Shown: positions 1 to 10,281 of the stretch, piece by piece
How positions within the stretch are numbered: the first letter of the stretch is position 1
Layout of the letters: each line of letters starts with the position of its first letter
Assembly: GCF_011605345.1 (NCBI RefSeq)
Contig: NZ_JAAOXM010000013.1
Span: forward strand, 124,001-188,000
Direction of reading: 5' to 3'
DNA: 64,000 bases
Origin: Burkholderia sp. D-99
GTDB lineage: Bacteria; Pseudomonadota; Gammaproteobacteria; Burkholderiales; Burkholderiaceae
Position numbers and translations under genes: made by a program
Notes under the pieces: model-generated
The model's database searches: none
Told to the model about the DNA's origin: nothing
The model's input: only the letters and a program-made list of their open reading frames with translations

Positions 1-1229
<1,229 letters not shown>

Positions 1230-1233
<4 letters not shown>

Positions 1234-2249
1234 CCCAGCCTCCCGTATCCCCGACCGATGCAGGCGCGCAGCAGGACGTGACGGGGCGCCGTGCGCGCAT
1301 GCTGTCCGGCACGCGGCTCGGCCTGTCGAACTATCTCGGGCTCGCCGGTGCGCTTGCCGCGATGATCGCGCTGTTTTCGGTGCTGAGCTCGCATTTCCTG
1401 ACCTACGATACGTTCAGCACGATCGCGAACCAGATTCCCGATCTCGTCGTGATGTCGGTCGGGATGACCTTCGTGCTGATCATCGCCGGGATCGACCTGT
1501 CGGTCGGTTCGGTGCTCGCGCTCGCCGCGTCGATGGTCAGCGTCGCCGCATTGAAATGGCAGTGGGGGCCGCTGCCGGCCGCGCTGATCGGCATCGCGGT
1601 CGCGACCGCCACGGGCGCGCTGACGGGCGCGGTCACGGTCGGCTGGAGGATCCCGTCGTTCATCGTGTCGCTCGGCGTGCTGGAGGCCGCGCGCGGCCTC
1701 GCGTACCAGCTGACGAATTCGCGCACGGCCTATATCGGCGACGCGTTCGATTTCCTGTCGAACCCGATCGCGCTCGGCATCTCGCCGGCATTCCTGATCG
1801 CGGTCGCGGTGATGATCGCGGCCCAGTTCGTGCTGACGCGCACCGTGTTCGGACGCTATCTCGTCGGGATCGGCACGAACGAAGAAGCGGTCCGACTTGC
1901 GGGGGTTAACCCGAGGCCGTATAAAATTCTCGTATTCGCATTGATGGGCGCGTTCGCGGGGCTTGCGTCGCTGTTCCAGATTTCGCGGCTCGAGGCGGCC
2001 GACCCGAACGCGGGCGTCGGCCTCGAACTGCAGGTGATCGCCGCCGTCGTGATCGGCGGCACGAGCCTGATGGGCGGGCGCGGCTCGGTGATCAGCACGT
2101 TCTTTGGCGTGTTGATCATCTCCGTGCTGGCCGCGGGGCTGGCGCAGATCGGCGCGAACGAGCCGACGAAACGGATCATCACCGGCGCGGTGATCGTGGT
2201 GGCGGTCGTGCTCGATACGTATCGCAGCCGGCGCTCGCGCGTGCGGTAG
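1230..2249 (+). CDS. rbsC: Ribose ABC transporter permease RbsC
   Basis: Inner-membrane permease of the ribose importer, 339 residues, the usual size for the family. After a hydrophilic N-terminus of about 35 residues there are repeated hydrophobic segments. The segment MTFVLIIAGIDLSVGSVLAL (about residues 79-98) is the hallmark of BPD_transp_2 sugar permeases; GGTSLMGGRGSVISTFFG lies near residue 275. The ATG shares bases with the rbsA stop. The gene ends 35 bp before rbsR, so all four rbs genes appear to be one transcript. It should pair with the RbsA ATPase dimer and a periplasmic RbsB that is not in this window. Confidence 0.93.
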
Positions 2250-2284
2250 AAAGACAGACAGAACAGACCAGAGAGAAACGGGAA

Positions 2285-3316
2285 ATGGCGACGATCAAGG
2301 ATGTGGCGGCCATGGCGGGCGTGTCGTTTACGACCGTCTCGCACGTGGTGAACAATTCGCGGCCGGTGTCCGCGGATGTGCGTGCGAAGGTCGAGGGCGC
2401 AATCCGCGAGCTGAATTACGTGCCGTCGGCCGTGGCACGCTCGCTGAAGGCGCGTGCGACGGCGACCATCGGCCTCGTCGTGCCGAACAGCACGAATCCG
2501 TACTTCGCGGAGCTTGCGCGCGGCATCGAGGATCAGTGCGCGGCCAATGGCTATTGCGTGTTCTTCTGCAACTCGGACGATGATCCCGTGAAGCAGCGCA
2601 GTTACCTGCGCGTGCTGCAGGAAAAGCGCATCGACGGGCTGATCGTCGCGTCCGCCGGCGAGGATGCGGTGCTCGCGCAGACGCTCGCGGACATCCATGC
2701 GCCGCTCGTCGTCGTCGATCGCAACATCGAGGGGCTCGCGGCCGACCTCGTGCAGATCGACCACGAGCGCGGCGCGTACCTGGCGACGCGCCATCTGCTC
2801 GAGCTCGGGCACGCGAAGATCGGCTGCATCACCGGGCCGACCGACACGGCGGTCAGCGCGATGCGCGTGCACGGCTTCATCCGAGCGATGGCCGAGCGCG
2901 GCGTCGACATCGTGCCGGGCGCGATCGCGGAAAGCGACTTCTCGTGCCTCGGCGGTTATCACGCGGCGTCGCGGCTGTTCGAAACGGTGCGGCCAAGCGC
3001 GATCTTCGCGGGCAACGACCTGATGGGTGTCGGCGCGCTGCGCGCGGCGGCCGAGCGCGGCATGCGCGTGCCCGACGACTGTTCGATCATCGGATTCGAC
3101 GACATCGAATTCTCCCGCTACACGTATCCGGCACTGTCGACGGTCGGCCAGTCGGTGCGTGCGCTCGGCGAAATGGCCGCGCAGACCTTGATCGAGCGGA
3201 TCGGTGGCGGTTCGACGGCCGTGCCGAGCCGGCGGCGCGTCGTGTCGCCGCGTCTCGTGCTGCGTGAATCGACGGCGGTCTACCGCGAGCCGCCGGCCTC
3301 CGGCGGTCGCGCATGA
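2285..3316 (+). CDS. rbsR: LacI-family transcriptional regulator, probable ribose repressor RbsR
   Basis: Sugar-responsive DNA-binding regulator, 343 residues. The N-terminal LacI helix-turn-helix and hinge are intact: TIKDVAAMAGVSFTTVSHVV at residues 3-22, then NYVPSAVARSLKARATATIG. The rest is a periplasmic-binding-protein-like effector domain (IGLVVPNSTNPYFAELARGI; IIGFDDIEFSRYTYPALSTV). It lies inside the rbs operon between permease and kinase and overlaps rbsK by ATGA, as expected for an autoregulated local repressor with ribose as effector (family knowledge). The operator should sit upstream of rbsA or its predecessor, outside the window. A purine-type (PurR-like) role is less likely given the neighbours. 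Confidence 0.9.
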   Translation: MATIKDVAAMAGVSFTTVSHVVNNSRPVSADVRAKVEGAIRELNYVPSAVARSLKARATATIGLVVPNSTNPYFAELARGIEDQCAANGYCVFFCNSDDDPVKQRSYLRVLQEKRIDGLIVASAGEDAVLAQTLADIHAPLVVVDRNIEGLAADLVQIDHERGAYLATRHLLELGHAKIGCITGPTDTAVSAMRVHGFIRAMAERGVDIVPGAIAESDFSCLGGYHAASRLFETVRPSAIFAGNDLMGVGALRAAAERGMRVPDDCSIIGFDDIEFSRYTYPALSTVGQSVRALGEMAAQTLIERIGGGSTAVPSRRRVVSPRLVLRESTAVYREPPASGGRA

Positions 3317-4242
3317 CGGCGCCTGCACCGGGCTCCGGCCGCGTGACGGTGGTCGGCAGCCTCAACATGGATCTCGTCGTGCGTGCGCCGCGTCTGCCGC
3401 TGCCCGGCGAAACGCTGGCGGGACACGCGTTCGCGCAGGCGGCGGGCGGTAAGGGCGGCAACCAGGCCGTCGCGGCCGCTCGGCTCGGCGCGCAGGTCGC
3501 GATGATTGGCTGCGTCGGCGCGGATGCGCACGGCGCGGCACTGCGCACGGGCCTGGAAGCCGAGGGGATCGACTGCGCGGGGCTCGCGACGAGTGCGTCG
3601 GCGTCGACCGGCGTCGCGCTGATCGTCGTCGACGATGCGAGCCAGAACGCGATCGTGATCGTCGCGGGCGGCAACGGTGAGGTCACGACCGATGCGGTTG
3701 CACGGCACGAGGCCGCACTGGCGTCGGCCGATGTCGTGATCTGCCAGCTCGAGACGCCGCCGGACGCGGTGTTCGCGGCGCTGTCGGCCGGGCGCAGGCT
3801 CGGCCGCACGGTGGTGCTCAATCCGGCCCCGGCCGTCGCGCCGCTGCCGGACGGCTGGCTGCCGCTCGTCGATTACCTGATCCCGAACGAGGTCGAGGCA
3901 GCCGCGCTGACCGCGCTGCCGGTGCGCGACCCGGCGGAGGCGGAAGCGGCAGCGCGCGCGCTGCAGGCAGGCGGCGCACGCAACGTGCTGGTTACGCTGG
4001 GTGCGCGCGGTGTGCTTGCGCTGACGGCCGATGGCGCCGCGCGGCATTATCCGGCGCCAGCCGTGCAGGCCGTCGACACGACGGCGGCCGGCGATACCTT
4101 CATCGGCGGTTTTTCCGCGCGGCTCGCAGCCGGCGCGGACGTCGATACGGCGATCCGCTTCGCGCAACGCGCAGCGGCACTGTCGGTCACGCGAGCGGGC
4201 GCGCAACCGTCGATTCCAACGCTTGCCGAACTGGCCGGATAG
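3313..4242 (+). CDS. rbsK: Ribokinase RbsK
   Basis: Phosphorylates D-ribose to ribose-5-phosphate after import, feeding the pentose phosphate pathway. 309 residues, typical of ribokinase. PfkB-family landmarks are in order: VGSLNMDLVVRAPRLPLPGE near the N-terminus, the substrate-binding AAGGKGGNQAVAAARLG around residue 43, VVLNPAPAVAPLP around residue 170, and the C-terminal catalytic/anion-hole motif DTTAAGDTFIGGF at about 257-269. It begins with an ATGA overlap on rbsR and is the last gene of the rbs operon; no strong terminator hairpin with a T-run was found just after it. Confidence 0.93.
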   Translation: MTAPAPGSGRVTVVGSLNMDLVVRAPRLPLPGETLAGHAFAQAAGGKGGNQAVAAARLGAQVAMIGCVGADAHGAALRTGLEAEGIDCAGLATSASASTGVALIVVDDASQNAIVIVAGGNGEVTTDAVARHEAALASADVVICQLETPPDAVFAALSAGRRLGRTVVLNPAPAVAPLPDGWLPLVDYLIPNEVEAAALTALPVRDPAEAEAAARALQAGGARNVLVTLGARGVLALTADGAARHYPAPAVQAVDTTAAGDTFIGGFSARLAAGADVDTAIRFAQRAAALSVTRAGAQPSIPTLAELAG

Positions 4243-4348
4243 GGCCTGATCACGCATCGCAGCCGGTTCGTCGCAAACGACGGCCGGCCGCGGAGGGCCT
4301 TCCATCGCCTTGCCTCCAGCACACGCCGAAACACGCATTTTCATTTAG

Positions 4349-4365
4349 CTGTTTGTAATAAACAG
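4349..4365. promoter_or_regulatory. Inverted repeat in AT-rich gap before the chemoreceptor gene
   Basis: Perfect 6-bp arms CTGTTT and AAACAG around GTAAT, inside an unusually AT-rich stretch (about 4333-4430) between rbsK and the chemoreceptor gene. The place and shape suit a promoter or operator, but I cannot name a binding protein. The match to a flagellar FlhDC box is poor. Confidence 0.25.
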
Positions 4366-4495
4366 ACGAATAATTCGAAAAAATAGCGGAAACACCATCA
4401 AGTTGTGCGGTGCACTGTCGTAAATGTATCGAGCGAAGCAATGCTTCGAAGCGACGGGCCCGTCCCGTCCATCACGACGCAACACAGGAAGGATG

Positions 4496-6262
4496 ATGGT
4501 GTTCAAAAACCTGACGATTCGTGCGCGCATCGGTCTCACGATGGCGTTTCTGGCGGTGCTCCTGGGTGTGGTCGGCGTGCTCGGCTTGTACGGCATGACG
4601 CGTGCGAACGACACGACGCGTGATATCTTCACGAACCAGATGCCAAGCGCGGTCGACGTCTCGGTCGCCGAAATCTACGCTGCGCGCGAACGCCTGGCGC
4701 TCGACCGTGCGGCACTCCTGGCCGCCACGCCCGACGCGGCGGCGGCCGTGGAGCGAAGCCGCGCGATGCGGGCGCAGTCCGACGCGTGGTGGCAGAAGTA
4801 CCTCGCGTTGCCGCGCGGCCCGGAGGAAGACCGGCTCGCACAGGACGTCGCCGCGAAGCGGCAGGCGTTGCAGCACGAGTGCGACGCGTTTGCGAGCGTG
4901 ATCGGGGCGAATCAGGCCGACCGGATCGGCGACGGTGCCAAGCAGCTCCAGGCGCGCTACAACGACCTCGCGACGTCGAGCGAGGCGCTGCGCAACTTCC
5001 AGTTCAGTGACGCGCAAACCGGCTTCGACCACGCGGAATCGGTGTACGACACGCTGCGCGTGCTCGCGATCGTCACGCTGGTGGCCGGCTTCGGCGCCGC
5101 GGTGGTGTCGTGGCTGACGCTGAGTCGCGCGATCGGCCGCCCGATTGCCGACGCGCTCTCGCATTTTGACGCAATCGCTGCCGGCGACCTGCGCCGGCCG
5201 ATCGTCGTGGACCGGCATGACGAGATGGGCCAGCTTCTCGAGGGCCTCGGCAAGATGCAGCGCGGGCTCGTCGACACGGTGCGCACCGTGCGCGGCGGCA
5301 GCGAGTCGATTGCGACCGCGGCGCGCCAGATTGCGGCCGGCAACATCGACCTGTCGTCGCGCACCGAGGAGCAGGCCGCGGCGCTGCAGGAAACCGCATC
5401 GAGCATGGAACAGCTGACCGGCACCGTGAAACAGAACGCGGACAATGCACGCCAGGCCAGTTCGCTGGCCGCGAATGCGTCGGAGATTGCAAACAAGGGC
5501 AATACGGTGGTCGGCCAGGTGGTCGGCACGATGGGCGAGATCAACGACAGCTCGGCGAAGATCGCGGACATCATCGCGATCATTGAGGGAATCGCGTTCC
5601 AGACCAACATTCTTGCGCTGAATGCAGCAGTCGAAGCCGCACGGGCAGGCGAGGAAGGCCGCGGTTTCGCGGTCGTCGCGGGCGAGGTACGCAGCCTGGC
5701 CCAGCGTTCGTCGACCGCAGCCAAGGAGATCAAGGTGCTGATCGACGCGTCGGTGGAGCGCATCCGGTCGGGTTCCACGCTGGTCGATGAAGCGGGGCGC
5801 ACGATGAGCGACGTGATCGGCGCGGTGCAGCGCGTGACGGACATCATGGGCGAGATCGCGGCGGCGTCCGAGGAGCAGAGCGGCGGGATCGACCAGGTGG
5901 CGCGCGCGGTCGCGCAGATGGACGAGGTCACGCAGCAGAACGCGGCGCTCGTCGAGGAAGCCGCGGCCGCCGCGCAGTCGCTCGACGAACAGGCCGGGCG
6001 CCTGCGTGAAACAGCAGCGGTATTCCAGCTCGACGACGACACGTCACGCGCGGGTGCCGCGGCTCAGCTTGCGGTGCGTCACGCGCCGCGTGCGCCCACG
6101 GCAGCGGTTGCCGCGCCCGTCCAGGCTGCCGTGCGCGACGATCGCGATGCACCGCCGAAGCGCGCCGCCACGGTGGCACCGGTGCGCAAGCCCGTCGCTG
6201 CCTCTGCTGCGCCCGCGCAGGCTGCGGCTACCACCGGCGCGGACGACTGGGAAACCTTCTGA
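4496..6262 (+). CDS. Methyl-accepting chemotaxis protein with CheR-docking-like tail
   Basis: Transmembrane chemoreceptor controlling CheA/CheW, about 588 residues. First membrane segment at about residues 12-32 (IGLTMAFLAVLLGVVGVLGL), a periplasmic four-helix (TarH-like) ligand domain, second membrane segment near 190-210 (VLAIVTLVAGFGAAVVSWLTL), then HAMP. The signalling hairpin tip IAFQTNILALNAAVEAARAG is near residue 365, followed by EEGRGFAVVAGEVRSLAQRS. The Ala/Pro-rich C-terminal linker of about 80 residues ends in DDWETF, close to the NWETF pentapeptide that binds CheR/CheB. The ligand is unknown; the upstream rbs operon makes ribose a guess only. Start choice: AGGAAGG runs straight into ATG ATG GTG (4493, 4496, 4499), so the GTG at 4499, with normal spacing, is equally possible. 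It has its own promoter region. Confidence 0.88.
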   Translation: MVFKNLTIRARIGLTMAFLAVLLGVVGVLGLYGMTRANDTTRDIFTNQMPSAVDVSVAEIYAARERLALDRAALLAATPDAAAAVERSRAMRAQSDAWWQKYLALPRGPEEDRLAQDVAAKRQALQHECDAFASVIGANQADRIGDGAKQLQARYNDLATSSEALRNFQFSDAQTGFDHAESVYDTLRVLAIVTLVAGFGAAVVSWLTLSRAIGRPIADALSHFDAIAAGDLRRPIVVDRHDEMGQLLEGLGKMQRGLVDTVRTVRGGSESIATAARQIAAGNIDLSSRTEEQAAALQETASSMEQLTGTVKQNADNARQASSLAANASEIANKGNTVVGQVVGTMGEINDSSAKIADIIAIIEGIAFQTNILALNAAVEAARAGEEGRGFAVVAGEVRSLAQRSSTAAKEIKVLIDASVERIRSGSTLVDEAGRTMSDVIGAVQRVTDIMGEIAAASEEQSGGIDQVARAVAQMDEVTQQNAALVEEAAAAAQSLDEQAGRLRETAAVFQLDDDTSRAGAAAQLAVRHAPRAPTAAVAAPVQAAVRDDRDAPPKRAATVAPVRKPVAASAAPAQAAATTGADDWETF

Positions 6263-6300
6263 TTCGCGCGTGCCGCGCATCTATCCCCATTTGGTTGAGA

Positions 6301-6333
6301 ACGACGCCCGCGACATGCGGGCGTCGTCGTTTC
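6301..6333 (+). terminator. Rho-independent terminator-like hairpin after the chemoreceptor gene
   Basis: Stem arms 6301-6311 and 6317-6327 pair perfectly (core CGACGCCCGC with GCGGGCGTCG) around the loop GACAT. Only a short CGTTTC follows, so the T-run is weak. It lies 39 bp after the stop codon. Confidence 0.6.
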
Positions 6334-6812
6334 TGCGCTGGAAAAATGTGACAGGCGATGTGCACGAATGACGATCACGCATTGTCGCGTGCGTCGAGCG
6401 ACCTGCATCGACGGATGCGCGTATAGGTGCGTGTGAAGTTCCCGCATCCGTTGTACGGGTATCTCCGTAAGGGCACTGCGAAAAAAATTTGTAACGGCGC
6501 ACGCAACGTGTCGTCGTAAACAGCGGCTCGAACGTATAGGGATGAAGGGGGAAGTGGCGACGTCGGATGTGTCCAACGCACAAGACGTTCCGTTGTTCGA
6601 CGAGACGCGACGGATGCAGTTTCTGCGGCTCGGGAGATCGATTGTAAAACGACGAAATGCGTTGTCCAAGCGGTGTTGCCGAGAATGACGAACTTCATAC
6701 GAAGAGTTCGTGAAAAAAAATAAGAAAGGGTTTAGGATGAATTCGAACGAGCTTGCTTCTGCGCAGTCGTACGAAGGCAGGCACGTCTTCAGACTCAGGC
6801 GAGGGAGGTAGC
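6334..6812 (+). other. Long prkA leader/promoter region with a repeated ACGGATGC motif
   Basis: No gene was recognised in these 479 bases; short open frames on both strands lack any family signature. ACGGATGC occurs at 6411 (+), as its inverse at 6444-6451 (the pair 6411-6419 / 6443-6451 forms 9-bp arms 23 nt apart), and again at 6610 (+). The last 100 bases before prkA are AT-rich (GTGAAAAAAAATAAGAAAG near 6710). This looks like a regulated promoter or long 5' leader. I looked for a sigma-54 -24/-12 pair, which drives yeaGH in enterics, and found no convincing one. Confidence 0.35.
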
Positions 6813-8735
6813 ATGGATATTTACAGCAGCTTCGCGAACCGCTTCGAAAAAACGCGAGAGGAAGAGCTCTCGCTGGAGGAGTATCTCGCGCTCTGCAAGA
6901 ACGATCCATCCGCGTACGCGACGGCTGGTGAACGCATGCTGGCAGCAATCGGGGAACCTGAACACATCGATACCCGCAACGACCCGCGCCTGTCGCGGAT
7001 CTTTGCGAACAAGGTCATCAAGGTCTATCCCGCATTCCGTGAGTTCTACGGAATGGAGGAAGTGATCGAGCAGGTGGTCGCATACTTCCGTCACGCTGCG
7101 CAAGGGCTCGAAGAGAAGAAGCAGATCCTCTATCTGCTTGGCCCGGTGGGCGGCGGCAAGTCGTCGATCGCCGAGCGTCTGAAGCAACTGATGGAGCGCG
7201 TGCCGTTCTATTCGCTGAAGGGTTCGCCCGTCAACGAATCGCCGCTCGGGCTGTTCGACTACGACGAAGACGGCCCGATCCTCGAGGAACAGTACGGCAT
7301 TCCGCGCCGCTACCTGAAAAACATCCTGAGTCCGTGGGCCGTCAAGCGCCTGCACGAATACAACGGCGACATCCGCCAGTTCCGCGTGGTGCGTCGCTAT
7401 CCGTCGATCTTGCGGCAGGTCGGCATCGCGAAGACGGAGCCGGGTGACGAGAACAATCAGGACATCTCGTCGCTGGTCGGCAAGGTCGATATCCGCAAGC
7501 TCGAACAGTATGCGCAGGACGACGCCGACGCGTACAGCTACTCGGGTGGCCTGTGCCTCGCGAACCAGGGCCTGCTCGAATTCGTCGAAATGTTCAAGGC
7601 GCCGATCAAGGTGTTGCACCCGCTGCTCACCGCCACGCAGGAAGGCAACTTCAAGGGCACCGAGGGCTTCGGCGCGATTCCGTTCGACGGGATCATCCTC
7701 GCGCACTCGAACGAGTCGGAGTGGAAGGCGTTCCGCAACAACCGCAACAACGAGGCACTGCTCGACCGGATCTTTGTCGTGAAGGTGCCGTACTGCCTGC
7801 GCGTCTCGGAAGAGACCAAGATCTACGAGAAGCTGATCCGCAACTCGTCGCTGGCCGAGGCCGTCTGCGCACCGGGCACGCTGAAGATGATGTCGCAGTT
7901 CTCGGTGCTGTCGCGCCTGCACGAGCCGGAGAATTCGAGCCTGTTCTCGAAGATGCAGGTGTATGACGGCGAAAATCTCAAGGACACCGATCCAAAGGCG
8001 AAGTCGTACCAGGAATACCGCGACTACGCGGGCGTGGACGAAGGGATGACGGGCGTGTCGACACGCTTCGCGTTCAAGATCCTGTCGCGCGTGTTCAACT
8101 TCGATTCGAGCGAGGTCGCGGCCAACCCCGTGCACCTGATGTACGTGCTCGAACAGCAGATCGAACGCGAGCAGTTCCCGCCGGAAACCGAGCAGAAGTA
8201 CCTGTCCTTCGTGAAGGACGTGCTCGCGTCGCGCTACGCGGAATTCATCGGCAAGGAGATCCAGACGGCCTACCTCGAGTCGTATTCGGAGTACGGCCAG
8301 AACATCTTCGACCGCTACGTCACGTATGCGGACTTCTGGATCCAGGACCAGGAATTCCGCGATCACGATACGGGCGAGAGCTTCGACCGCGCCGCGCTGA
8401 ACGCGGAGCTGGAGAAGATCGAGAAGCCGGCCGGCATCAGTAATCCGAAGGATTACCGCAACGAGATCGTGAACTTCGTGTTGCGTGCACGGGCGGCGAA
8501 TGCCGGCAAGAACCCCGTGTGGACGAGCTACGAGAAGTTGCGCGTCGTGATCGAGAAGAAGATGTTCTCGAATACCGAGGAACTGTTGCCGGTGATTTCG
8601 TTCAACGCAAAGGGTTCGGCGGAGGAGCAGCGCAAGCATGAGGACTTTGTGAACCGGATGGTCGCGAAGGGCTATACGCCGAAGCAGGTGAGGCTGCTTT
8701 GCGACTGGTACCTGCGCGTGCGCAAGTCGTCATGA
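6813..8735 (+). CDS. prkA: PrkA family serine protein kinase / AAA+ protein (YeaG)
   Basis: Cytoplasmic AAA+ protein with a C-terminal kinase-like domain, linked to stress and starvation responses in enterics and to sporulation in Bacillus. The 640-residue length matches the family. The N-terminus has FEKTREEELSLEEYLALCK. The P-loop GPVGGGKSSI lies at about residues 110-119 after KKQILYLL, and Walker-B/sensor regions follow (FGAIPFDGIILAHSNESEW at about 285-305). The start at 6813 follows GAGGGAGG with good spacing and gives the conserved MDIYSSFANRFEKT beginning; a longer upstream frame adds only unlikely residues. It is first in prkA-yeaH-spoVR, separated from yeaH by 125 bp that contain a hairpin. 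In E. coli the substrate and partner relations of YeaG remain poorly defined. Confidence 0.95.
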   Translation: MDIYSSFANRFEKTREEELSLEEYLALCKNDPSAYATAGERMLAAIGEPEHIDTRNDPRLSRIFANKVIKVYPAFREFYGMEEVIEQVVAYFRHAAQGLEEKKQILYLLGPVGGGKSSIAERLKQLMERVPFYSLKGSPVNESPLGLFDYDEDGPILEEQYGIPRRYLKNILSPWAVKRLHEYNGDIRQFRVVRRYPSILRQVGIAKTEPGDENNQDISSLVGKVDIRKLEQYAQDDADAYSYSGGLCLANQGLLEFVEMFKAPIKVLHPLLTATQEGNFKGTEGFGAIPFDGIILAHSNESEWKAFRNNRNNEALLDRIFVVKVPYCLRVSEETKIYEKLIRNSSLAEAVCAPGTLKMMSQFSVLSRLHEPENSSLFSKMQVYDGENLKDTDPKAKSYQEYRDYAGVDEGMTGVSTRFAFKILSRVFNFDSSEVAANPVHLMYVLEQQIEREQFPPETEQKYLSFVKDVLASRYAEFIGKEIQTAYLESYSEYGQNIFDRYVTYADFWIQDQEFRDHDTGESFDRAALNAELEKIEKPAGISNPKDYRNEIVNFVLRARAANAGKNPVWTSYEKLRVVIEKKMFSNTEELLPVISFNAKGSAEEQRKHEDFVNRMVAKGYTPKQVRLLCDWYLRVRKSS

Positions 8736-8750
8736 CGCGCGTGGTACCGC

Positions 8751-8775
8751 GCCCGTACGGCGAGTCCGTACGGGC
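8751..8775 (+). other. Intercistronic hairpin between prkA and yeaH
   Basis: Perfect 10-bp arms GCCCGTACGG and CCGTACGGGC around the loop CGAGT, 16 bp after the prkA stop. No T-run follows (AACTTC). It is therefore more likely an mRNA-stabilising or processing hairpin than a full terminator, and could give prkA a different transcript level from yeaH-spoVR. Confidence 0.5.
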
Positions 8776-8860
8776 AACTTCAGAGACGCCGCCCGCTTGA
8801 CGGGAGACGGCATGTGCGGCGAGCGTCCCGGCATATCGACTTTCGAGCGGGAGACCGGCA

Positions 8861-10129
8861 GTGCTTCATCAAATCATCGACCGCAGGCTGGCCGGCAAGA
8901 ACAAGAGTATCGCCAACCGCGAACGCTTTCTGCGTCGCGTCAAGAACTACATTCGTCGTGCCGTGTCGGACGCGGTGCGCGATCGTAGCATCAAGGATAT
9001 CCAGAGCACGCAGAGCATCACGATCCCGCGCAAGGACATCGCCGAGCCGAATTTCCGGCACGGGCCGGGCGGGCGTCGCGAATACGTGCACCCCGGCAAC
9101 GAGGACTACGTGCGCGGCGACAAGATCCCGCGCCCGCAGGGCGGCTCGGGCGGCGGTGGCAGTCAGGCGAGCAACGAGGGCGAAGGGCAGGACGACTTCG
9201 TGTTCGAATTGTCGCGCGACGAGTTCATGCAGTATTTCTTCGACGATCTCGAACTGCCGCGCCTCGTGAAGACGCACCTGCTGACGGTGCCGAGCTGGAA
9301 GAACGTGCGCGCGGGCTGGTCGGCGGAAGGCACGCCGAACAACATCGATGTCGTGCGTTCGCTGCGCAGCGCACTCGGGCGTCGCATCGCGCTCGGCTCG
9401 CCGCTCGTCAACGAGCTGCGCGAGCTCGAGGCGCAGCTCGACGCGATGAAGAGCGATCCGGAAGACCGGCGCGCGGAGATCGCGGTGCTCGAGGCCGAGA
9501 TCCATCACCTGAAGGGGCGCATCTGGCGGATTCCGTTCATCGATCCGTTCGACCTGCGCTACATCAACCGCGTGAAGCAGCCGCAACCTTCGAGCCAGGC
9601 CGTGATGTTCTGCCTGATGGACGTGTCGGGCTCGATGGACGAGCAGCGCAAGGATCTGTCGAAGCGCTTCTTCATCCTGCTTTACCTGTTCCTCAAGCGT
9701 AACTACGAGCGCATCGAGGTGGTGTTCATCCGTCACCACACGCGTGCCGAGGAAGTCGACGAGGACACCTTCTTCCATTCGACCGAAAGCGGCGGCACGG
9801 TGGTGTCGAGTGCGCTCGAGCTGATGCGCAAGGTGATGAACGAGCGCTACTCGCCGACCGAGTGGAACATCTACGGTGCGCAGGCGTCCGACGGCGACAA
9901 CTGGACCGACGATTCGCCGAAGTGTCGCAAAATCCTGGAAGAGGATATCCTCACGAAGACGCGTTACTTCGCGTATATCCAGGTCGCGCCGGAAGAGCAG
10001 AACCTGTGGCTGGAATACGCGCAACTGGCCCTGTCGCAGCCGCATCTCGCGATGAAAAAAGCGGAGTCGGCCGCCGACATTTACCCGGTGTTTCGCGAAT
10101 TGTTCGAAAAGCAGGTGGAAATGTCATGA
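8861..10129 (+). CDS. yeaH: YeaH/YhbH family protein (DUF444) with a von Willebrand A-like domain
   Basis: Soluble protein of 422 residues, the constant partner of PrkA in gene neighbourhoods. The N-terminus is basic (IIDRRLAGKNKSIANRERFL), followed by a Gly-rich linker at about 95-105. A metal-ion-dependent adhesion-site-like motif CLMDVSGSMDEQRKDLSKRF is at about residues 250-269, so this is a vWA fold. A long helical stretch (LEAQLDAMKSDPEDRRAEIA) lies before it. The start is GTG at 8861, preceded by CGGGAGA, and the protein begins (M)LHQIIDRR as in homologues. The stop is immediately followed by possible spoVR starts. Biochemical function is not established; family knowledge ties it to PrkA-dependent stress signalling. 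Confidence 0.93.
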   Translation: MLHQIIDRRLAGKNKSIANRERFLRRVKNYIRRAVSDAVRDRSIKDIQSTQSITIPRKDIAEPNFRHGPGGRREYVHPGNEDYVRGDKIPRPQGGSGGGGSQASNEGEGQDDFVFELSRDEFMQYFFDDLELPRLVKTHLLTVPSWKNVRAGWSAEGTPNNIDVVRSLRSALGRRIALGSPLVNELRELEAQLDAMKSDPEDRRAEIAVLEAEIHHLKGRIWRIPFIDPFDLRYINRVKQPQPSSQAVMFCLMDVSGSMDEQRKDLSKRFFILLYLFLKRNYERIEVVFIRHHTRAEEVDEDTFFHSTESGGTVVSSALELMRKVMNERYSPTEWNIYGAQASDGDNWTDDSPKCRKILEEDILTKTRYFAYIQVAPEEQNLWLEYAQLALSQPHLAMKKAESAADIYPVFRELFEKQVEMS

Positions 10130-10281
10130 CGACCCGCCATCTGCACAACGAGTCGCGCGGCTATGCGCCGCGCCCTTCCGGTGACGACACGGCCGGCTCT
10201 GCCGCATCGCAGCAACGCGGGCAGGCCGAACCGCCGCCGCCGGCCGCCGACTTGCCCGGTCCAGGGCAAAAGGAAGCGCGT

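Noticed and set aside
6334..6812. Sigma-54 promoter before prkA
   Set aside because: No GG-N10-GC pair of good quality was found although yeaG in enterics is NtrC/sigma-54 dependent.
6795..8639. A 614-codon minus-strand frame opposite prkA
   Set aside because: No recognisable domain; prkA is intact on the other strand.
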